Assembly: GCA_025455245.1 (NCBI GenBank)
Contig: JALOMX010000159.1
Span: forward strand, 1 to 5,683
Source: Chitinophagaceae bacterium
GTDB taxonomy: Bacteria; Bacteroidota; Bacteroidia; Chitinophagales; Chitinophagaceae
Length of the DNA stretch: 5,683 nt
Direction of reading: 5' to 3'
Shown: one piece after another, positions 1 through 4,321 of the stretch
How positions within the stretch are numbered: the stretch's first letter is position 1
Layout of the letters: each line of letters begins with the position of its first letter
Program-made: the position numbers and the translations under genes
Notes under the pieces: generated by a model
The model's database searches: none
Told to the model about the DNA's origin: nothing
The model's input: the letters and a program-made list of their open reading frames with translations, nothing else

Positions 1-1026
1 GTTTTTTATAATTTTTTTAAATTGCTATCTGATGTCAAAATACCACGGGACCAGACTGTCGCACGCCTGATGACAAAACGCTACGTAAAAAATTTGACGC
101 AATTTACAGAAAATGAGCTGGTTTTTATCGGGTTGTGTCAGTTGACAGGCTACAACCAAAAACCTATCTATGTGGAAAAGGGATTTAAGGGAAGCTCTAC
201 ATACAGTCTGCTTAAAAAAATAGATATGGCAATTAATCAAATTGTTTCTTTCAGCAGCAAGCCTCTGATTATAATTTTCTATCTGGGTTTATTTGTAACC
301 TTTATCTCAATTTGTTATGCATCTAAAATCATATATAATAAACTTGTAATTGGCATCCCCGTAGACGGATGGACTTCCATTATTGTTTCGATTTGGATAA
401 TTGGAGGGATAGTTATTTTTTGTATCGGTTTTTTGGGGATATATTTATCCAAGATTTTTATTGAAGTAAAGAAAAATGGAACCCTTCCGGTCTCTTGGCT
501 CGGGTTCAATGGAATCGTTCGCGGAAAATCCATTGAGTTGATCTGGAAAACCGCCACCGAAAAAAATAACCGCTATTTTGAAATCATGAAATCGTCTGAC
601 GGAGTCCGGTTTGACGTTGTTGGCCGGGTGAATGGCTCAGGAAACAGCCAACAGGTTCAATCCTATCAGTTTTGGGATGATGCGCCTTTTAGAGGTGCAA
701 ACCATTATAAACTGAAGCAGATAGATACAGATGGCAATTCTTCCTATTCAAAAACAGTTTATCTGCAATTCGGGGAACTGCACCGGGACATGAAGCTAAT
801 GGCAGTAACCGATCATGATATTATTTTGTCAGTGGCTTCTGCCAAAAACGAAGATGCTACTGTTTTACTTACCGGAATTGATGGAAAAACGCTGGTTCAG
901 CGAAAAGTGAAATTATTTCAGGGAAGCAATATGGTCTCATTGCCTGCTTCACTGCCCAAAGGAACGATCGGCGTTGTTTCTCTAAAAACCGGTTCTTTGG
1001 TACAATCGCTGAAGGTAATCCGATAA
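1..1026 (+). CDS. Chimeric ORF: C-terminal half of GT2 (GtrB/DPM1-like) glycosyltransferase fused to a T9SS-type secreted-protein tail; 5' partial
   Basis: The frame is open from base 1 (in-window start VFYNFFKLLSDVKIP), so the true start lies upstream; the TTG at 22 is not convincing. The first part (nt 1-477) reads like the C-terminal half of polyprenyl-phosphate glycosyltransferases: LSDVKIP...ARLMTKRYV, then an amphipathic stretch and FSSKPL leading into two membrane helices (about nt 262-324 and 370-444), ending LSKIFIEVKK. Such enzymes load a sugar from a nucleotide donor onto undecaprenyl phosphate at the inner face of the membrane; the catalytic domain would lie off-window. From nt 484 the protein becomes LPVSWLGFNG...IELIWKTATEKNNRYFEI...HYKLKQIDTDG...YSKTV. 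This is the beta domain typically found near the end of T9SS cargo, followed by a sorting-domain-like tail (about nt 793-1026: GIDGKTL, ASLPKGT). A GT2 ending in the cytoplasm has no evident use for a T9SS tail. GC is about 33% before the join and about 47% just after it. Each half is recognised with good confidence; that they form one real gene is doubtful. Confidence 0.75.
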   Translation, partial: VFYNFFKLLSDVKIPRDQTVARLMTKRYVKNLTQFTENELVFIGLCQLTGYNQKPIYVEKGFKGSSTYSLLKKIDMAINQIVSFSSKPLIIIFYLGLFVTFISICYASKIIYNKLVIGIPVDGWTSIIVSIWIIGGIVIFCIGFLGIYLSKIFIEVKKNGTLPVSWLGFNGIVRGKSIELIWKTATEKNNRYFEIMKSSDGVRFDVVGRVNGSGNSQQVQSYQFWDDAPFRGANHYKLKQIDTDGNSSYSKTVYLQFGELHRDMKLMAVTDHDIILSVASAKNEDATVLLTGIDGKTLVQRKVKLFQGSNMVSLPASLPKGTIGVVSLKTGSLVQSLKVIR

Positions 1027-1087
1027 GGCGGATAATGCCGGGTTGATAAGTGTTTCAATTCCTGAAAAAGAATCATTTAATAATGTG

Positions 1088-1115
1088 AAAGGTTACCGGT
1101 ACAGGTAGCCTTTTT
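1088..1115 (+). terminator. Intrinsic terminator after the chimeric ORF
   Basis: GGTTACC (1091-1097) pairs with GGTAGCC (1104-1110) in a 7-bp stem with one G-U pair and a 6-nt loop. Flanking AAA (1088-1090) can extend the stem into the following T run (1111-1115). It sits 62 bases after the stop codon of the upstream frame, as expected for its transcript end. Confidence 0.7.
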
Positions 1116-1131
1116 ACCTTTGGCAAACCGC

Positions 1132-1162
1132 TTTTTTTACGGAAAGTAACAAACCAGTTTTG
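1132..1162 (+). promoter_or_regulatory. Possible Bacteroidota-type promoter for the aldo/keto reductase gene
   Basis: CAGTTTTG at 1155-1162 matches TAnnTTTG at seven of eight positions. A T-rich stretch at 1132-1138 lies about 19 bases upstream, where the TTTG-like -33 element would be. Transcription would begin near 1167 and leave a leader of roughly 90 nt before the TTG start at 1254. The match is by eye and weak, because the -33 box lacks its G. Confidence 0.25.
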
Positions 1163-1165
1163 TTA
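1147..1165 (+). repeat. Perfect inverted repeat TAACAAA-N5-TTTGTTA
   Basis: TAACAAA (1147-1153) and TTTGTTA (1159-1165) are exact reverse complements around CCAGT. The right arm overlaps the possible -7 promoter element of the aldo/keto reductase gene, a position suited to an operator. There is no T run after it, so it is not a terminator. Its function is unproven. Confidence 0.45.
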
Positions 1166-1253
1166 ATCTACTAAATTGGTGAAGAAAAGTGCTTTTCGTC
1201 AGTTTGCCAATGGACACTGTCGTGTATATTGCGCCGAAACAAAAGATTCTATT

Positions 1254-2150
1254 TTGGAAAAGATATATTTAAGCGATGCGGGCCCCAAAGTGTCGCAGGC
1301 AGTTTACAGTTTCTGGCGTTGGAGCAATACACCCGATTTAAGCGAATCTGTTATGGAAAAGATCGTTGGGCTTTGCCTCGAATTGGGCATCAACAGCTTT
1401 GACCATGCCGATCATTATGGACGTTACGAGTGCGAATCGGTTTTTGGAAAGGTGATGGCAAACCGGACGTTTAAACGGGACGATATCGTTTTGTTTACCA
1501 AATGCGGGTTATGCATACCGGAGCAGGGGAAAAACAATTATTCCATACGCCACCGCAATACATCAGCAAAGCATATTACCCAAACGCTGGAACAATCGCT
1601 TCGCAACCTCCGCACAGATTACGTCGATATCTTTTTGCTTGATGGCCTTGACCCCATAAGCGACCTTGAGGAAACTGCATCGGCATTGAATAAGCTGAAG
1701 TCGGCAGGAAAAATCAAACATGTTGGAATTGCCAATTTTACGGTAACCCAACATCAATTGCTGGCAAATACCCTGCAGTTTCCCATAGTTACCAATCATG
1801 TAAACCTGAATGTGCTCAATACCCTTTCGCTTGATAATGGCCAACTGGATTACAGTAAGCAGCGCTATATGCATGCCATTGCCTCAGAACCGCTGGCCGG
1901 AGGACGCATTGAAAAGGGGACCGATCTTCAGGCAAAAAGGGTCAGGGCAATGCTGATTGAACTGGCAGAGAAATATGGTACCAACGTAGAAAGCCTTGCT
2001 GTAGCATGGATCAATAAGCTGGGCGTTATTCCGCTGGTGGGTTCGCTTCAGGAAAGCAGGATCAGAAACATTGCCGCCTCTTTTGGAATTGACCTTGAGC
2101 ATGAGGACTGGTATCGAATTTACGAAGCAGGAAAGGTCTGGCCTGATTGA
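1254..2150 (+). CDS. Aldo/keto reductase, YdhF-like, with altered catalytic residues
   Basis: This is a predicted cytosolic TIM-barrel oxidoreductase of the NAD(P)H-dependent aldo/keto reductase family, closest by eye to E. coli YdhF (KIYLSDAGPKVS, FDHADHYGRYECE, FTKCG, GKIKHVGIANFT, AGGR, PLVGS). I chose the TTG at 1254 because homologues begin just before KIYLS and this gives 298 aa, the length I recall for YdhF. The frame itself runs back to a stop at 1164, so a TTG at 1176 giving 324 aa is possible, but the extra 26 residues match nothing I know. Of the catalytic tetrad, Asp50, Tyr55 and Lys83 are present, but the His of the usual LLIHRPDP is Asp130 (FLLDGLDP). The nicotinamide-side NQxE is NHVN (181-184), and the usual Lys after PIIGS is Gln266. 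It is complete, with a terminator directly after it. The family is secure; activity and substrate are not. Confidence 0.9.
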   Translation: MEKIYLSDAGPKVSQAVYSFWRWSNTPDLSESVMEKIVGLCLELGINSFDHADHYGRYECESVFGKVMANRTFKRDDIVLFTKCGLCIPEQGKNNYSIRHRNTSAKHITQTLEQSLRNLRTDYVDIFLLDGLDPISDLEETASALNKLKSAGKIKHVGIANFTVTQHQLLANTLQFPIVTNHVNLNVLNTLSLDNGQLDYSKQRYMHAIASEPLAGGRIEKGTDLQAKRVRAMLIELAEKYGTNVESLAVAWINKLGVIPLVGSLQESRIRNIAASFGIDLEHEDWYRIYEAGKVWPD

Positions 2151-2176
2151 TTACCTGTGAAGAATATTTTTAATAT

Positions 2177-2214
2177 AAAAAGCGAGGCCACCTGTGTTGG
2201 TTTTCGCTTTTTTT
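2177..2214 (+). terminator. Strong intrinsic terminator after the aldo/keto reductase gene, possibly bidirectional
   Basis: AAAAAGCGA (2177-2185) pairs with the TCGC (2204-2207) and T-run segment ending at 2214. The inner part continues with two G-U pairs and CCA/TGG after a one-base bulge. A run of seven T follows on this strand, and the A run on the 5' side gives the same property on the other strand. It lies 26 bases after the stop codon and separates this gene from the flavin oxidoreductase gene. Confidence 0.8.
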
Positions 2215-2236
2215 CACATAAAAGACATATTCTGTT

Positions 2237-3301
2237 ATGCCCGCTTTATTTACCCCATTCAAATTACGTTCCGTAACATTCAAAAACCGGATCGGCGTAT
2301 CGCCCATGTGCCAGTATAGCGCCGTTGACGGGTTTGCCAACGACTGGCATTTGGTGCACCTTGGCTCCCGGGCCGTGGGTGGTGCCGGCGTGGTAATGGG
2401 GGAGGCGACTGCCATTAGTCCCGAAGGGCGTATTACCCCCGGCTGCCTTGGCCTTTGGGATGATGCACAGATCGGGCCACTCAAACGCATCGCCTCTTTT
2501 TTGCAGGAACATGGGGCAGTCCCTGCCATTCAGCTTGCCCATGCAGGAAGAAAGGCAAGTTGCCTGCGTCCGTGGGAGGGTGGAAAGCCAATCGCTCCGG
2601 ATGAACCGGAGGGCTGGCAAACCATTGCGCCATCGGCGGTGGGCTACCGCGATTCAGACCCAACACCCGTGGCTGTGAGCGTTGAAGACATTGCTGATAT
2701 CAAAAAGCATTTTGTGATGGCTGCCATGCGGGCAATTTCAGCCGGTTTCCGTGTGGTTGAGATCCATGCCGCCCACGGCTATCTTCTTCACCAGTTTTTG
2801 TCCCCGCTCAGCAATTTCCGCTTCGATCAGTATGGCGGGAGTTATGAAAACCGGATCCGCCTCTTGTGCGAAGTGGTGGAAGCCGTTCGGATGGTATGGC
2901 CTGAGGAACTTCCGTTGTGGGTGCGCATTTCGGCAACCGATTGGGTGGAAGGAGGATGGGGTATTGAAGATTCTGTACAATTGGCTATCCGGCTAAAAGA
3001 TCTGGGGGCTGACCTGATTGATTGCAGCAGCGGTGGGAATTCGCCGCTCCAGAAAATCCCGGTTGCACCCGGCTATCAGGTTCCGTTTGCTGAGCAAATC
3101 AAAAAGGAGTCCGGCATTTCCACAGCAGCAGTGGGTATGATAACGGAAGCAGAGGAATGCGAGGCAATTATTTCCACTGATAAAGCAGATATGGTATTGC
3201 TTGCTAGGGAGTTTTTACGAAACCCGTATTTCCCATTGCAGGCTGCAAACGAACTCGGAGCGGACATTGCCTGGCCGGAACAATACCTCAGGGCCAGATA
3301 A
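2237..3301 (+). CDS. Old Yellow Enzyme family NADH:flavin oxidoreductase (YqjM/XenA class ene-reductase)
   Basis: This is a predicted cytosolic FMN-dependent oxidoreductase that would take hydride from NAD(P)H and reduce activated C=C bonds, as in enones and some nitro compounds; the natural substrate is unknown. The 354 aa form a complete TIM barrel. The start motif FTPFKL...KNRIGVSPMCQYSA carries the class marker Cys25 and Tyr27. Gln99 and HAGRKA (102-107) follow, then the substrate-binding pair His177/His180 in EIHAAHGYLLHQFLSP, FDQYGGSYENR (196-206), Arg230 in VRISATDW, and the FMN-phosphate region VGMIT (299-303) with AREFLRNPYFP (323-333). A loop of about a dozen extra residues with RPWEGG (111-116) makes it slightly longer than B. 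subtilis YqjM and resembles XenA. The ATG at 2237 has no Shine-Dalgarno sequence, only the A-rich leader usual in Bacteroidota. No key residue is missing. It is transcribed toward the acetyltransferase gene, 7 nt away, with no clear terminator between them. Confidence 0.95.
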   Translation: MPALFTPFKLRSVTFKNRIGVSPMCQYSAVDGFANDWHLVHLGSRAVGGAGVVMGEATAISPEGRITPGCLGLWDDAQIGPLKRIASFLQEHGAVPAIQLAHAGRKASCLRPWEGGKPIAPDEPEGWQTIAPSAVGYRDSDPTPVAVSVEDIADIKKHFVMAAMRAISAGFRVVEIHAAHGYLLHQFLSPLSNFRFDQYGGSYENRIRLLCEVVEAVRMVWPEELPLWVRISATDWVEGGWGIEDSVQLAIRLKDLGADLIDCSSGGNSPLQKIPVAPGYQVPFAEQIKKESGISTAAVGMITEAEECEAIISTDKADMVLLAREFLRNPYFPLQAANELGADIAWPEQYLRAR

Positions 3302-3308
3302 ATTTGGT

Positions 3309-3992
3309 TTATTCCAATCTTTTAAAAACAGCAAAGTACACATCAGCAGCAACGTCAAACCCTATCCGTTTGTAAACATCGATTGCCCGATGGTTATCCT
3401 GTTTAACATGAAGAAATGGGGTAAGGCCTTCATCCTGAATTTGTCTTGCCACATATTCAGTCAGCCGTGTAGCGTATCCCTTACCAAGAAAGTCAGGATG
3501 CGTACAAATAGCGCTTACCTCGGTATAGCCCTCCGGCTTCAATCGTTCGCCGGCCATCGCAGCAAGTTTACCCTTTTCAAAAATTCCAAAGTATTTTCCC
3601 ATGGTAATGGTATTTTCAAAAAATGGACCGGGTTTTGTAAGTTGGGTCAAGGAAAGCATCTCCGGTACTTGTTCCTGGGTTAATAAAACAATTTCCGGTG
3701 AAGCGCCTGCAGTATAAACCGGCTTTTTGCAGATCATCTGATACAACATACAGGAAAAAACAACCTCAAATCCCTGAGGAATATTGATCTCCCTTGCAAT
3801 CATTACTGAAAAGTTCCTGTTTACCGGCAGGCTTTCTTGGAGGGTTGCAAGATCTTTCTCATCCCATTTTTGCATGCCTGCAAACGGGGATACATCCTGC
3901 TGAAAAAATTTAAGGGTTTCACTCCCTGCATTCATAAATTTTTGCCTTCCGCTCAATGCAAGCCATACAGGATTTTCAAGAGGCGAATGCAT
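3309..3992 (-). CDS. GNAT family N-acetyltransferase (FR47-like)
   Basis: This is a predicted acetyl-CoA-dependent N-acetyltransferase of 227 aa; the acceptor (small molecule or protein) cannot be told. The N-terminal half (MHSPLENPVWLALSGRQ...MLYQMICKK) resembles the partner domain of predicted FR47-type acetyltransferases. The C-terminal GNAT fold starts near residue 100 and contains LTKPGPFF (118-125), a YFGIF strand and MAGERL (146-151). The acetyl-CoA motif is EVSAICTHPDFLGKGYATRL (158-177), with the Gly170-x-Gly172-x-Ala174 loop. Motif B is DNHRAIDVYKRIGF (199-212), with Asn200 and Tyr207. The usual Q/R of the loop is Asp167, which is common in this subfamily. The ATG at 3992 is preceded by an A-rich AAGAAAAAGT leader. 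Its stop lies 7 nt from that of the convergent flavin oxidoreductase gene. I see no promoter in the 80 bases upstream, so its transcript may come through the hairpin at 4080-4110. Confidence 0.92.
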   Translation of the reverse strand: MHSPLENPVWLALSGRQKFMNAGSETLKFFQQDVSPFAGMQKWDEKDLATLQESLPVNRNFSVMIAREINIPQGFEVVFSCMLYQMICKKPVYTAGASPEIVLLTQEQVPEMLSLTQLTKPGPFFENTITMGKYFGIFEKGKLAAMAGERLKPEGYTEVSAICTHPDFLGKGYATRLTEYVARQIQDEGLTPFLHVKQDNHRAIDVYKRIGFDVAADVYFAVFKRLE

Positions 3993-4079
3993 ACTTTTTC
4001 TTGTTTGTTTTAATGATAATGTTTACAGAAAAAATGAACTTTAGCATTGACCGAAAGCTGATTGAGATGGATAGGCTAT

Positions 4080-4110
4080 AAAAAAATAAATCCCCGGTAG
4101 ACACCGGGGA
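4080..4110 (-). terminator. Perfect GC-rich hairpin with T tract on the minus strand
   Basis: On the minus strand TCCCCGGT (4110-4103) and ACCGGGGA (4098-4091) form a perfect 8-bp stem with a GTCT loop. The run TTTATTTTTTT (4090-4080) follows. The tract is interrupted by one A but otherwise fits an intrinsic terminator. On the plus strand the hairpin has no T run after it, so it works only for leftward transcription. There is no gene of usable length to its right on this strand, so it either ends a short RNA or attenuates the acetyltransferase gene 88 bases downstream. Confidence 0.7.
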
Positions 4111-4135
4111 AGTATCAAAACCCTAAACCCTTAAC
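4080..4135 (-). ncRNA. Candidate short RNA or attenuated leader upstream of the acetyltransferase gene
   Basis: A promoter-like element ends at 4140 and the hairpin plus T tract runs to 4080, so a minus-strand transcript starting near 4135 would be only about 55 nt. It would hold a G-rich single-stranded part (GTTAAGGGTTTAGGG, 4135-4121) and one strong terminal hairpin. It has no start codon with a meaningful frame. Two readings are open: a stand-alone small RNA, or a leader in which termination sets how much RNA reads on into the acetyltransferase gene. I cannot assign it to a known RNA family from sequence alone. Confidence 0.4.
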
Positions 4136-4139
4136 GGTG

Positions 4140-4168
4140 TAAAAGTAGGAACTTTTTTAAAACACAAA
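4140..4168 (-). promoter_or_regulatory. Bacteroidota-type promoter on the minus strand
   Basis: Read on the minus strand, TTTG (4168-4165) is followed by 17 bases and then TACTTTTA (4147-4140), seven of eight matches to TAnnTTTG. Published Bacteroidota consensus sites have TTG or TTTG with a spacer of about 17-23. Long A runs lie just upstream (4200-4171 on this strand), as in strong promoters with UP-like DNA. Transcription would run left into the short leader and hairpin. Confidence 0.5.
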
Positions 4169-4321
4169 ATATTTTTTTTCAGATTTTCAGAATTTTTTTT
4201 GTGATCCCAAACCCATGTCCGGCAAGCATTTTAAAACTTTTTTGACGATCAATAATTTTTCGGCTTTTCCGGGAAATAATGTTTGGCGTACCGTAGCTTC
4301 GCCGCCCTTTAATTTGAAACT

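Larger units (their letters stand above)
3993..4321. other. Intergenic regulatory region between two divergent genes
   Basis: This 329-base gap separates the leftward acetyltransferase gene from the rightward tex gene. I find no convincing protein frame in it. Its middle (4141-4200) is extremely AT-rich, with several A/T tracts. The minus strand carries a promoter-like site, a short leader and a hairpin with a T tract (listed separately). The right end before tex (4261-4321) is more GC-rich and shows only weak promoter resemblance (TAATGTTTG at 4277-4285, one base too long for TAnnTTTG). Confidence 0.6.

Noticed and set aside
22..24. TTG as start of the first gene
   Set aside because: The frame continues open to base 1 and the residues before the TTG still fit the glycosyltransferase family, so the gene is cut by the window edge.
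2170..2620. Minus-strand frames of about 118 residues over the start of the flavin oxidoreductase gene
   Set aside because: They run through the terminator and antisense to the strongly conserved Old Yellow Enzyme N-terminus.
3303..3317. TTGG/CCAA stem between the convergent genes as a terminator
   Set aside because: The stem is four base pairs long and has no proper T run, so it is too weak.
3201..3683. 160-residue plus-strand frame covering the 3' half of the acetyltransferase gene
   Set aside because: It is antisense to a well-supported GNAT gene, overlaps the end of the flavin oxidoreductase gene and shows no family motif.
4141..4156. AAAAGT-AGGA-ACTTTT hairpin
   Set aside because: Only A/T-rich 6-bp pairing; it is better explained as part of the minus-strand promoter.
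4277..4321. Promoter for tex (TAATGTTTG at 4277 or TTAATTTG close to the ATG)
   Set aside because: The first has one extra base, and the second would leave a nearly leaderless message with a 23-base spacer to the nearest TTTG. Neither is good enough to list.
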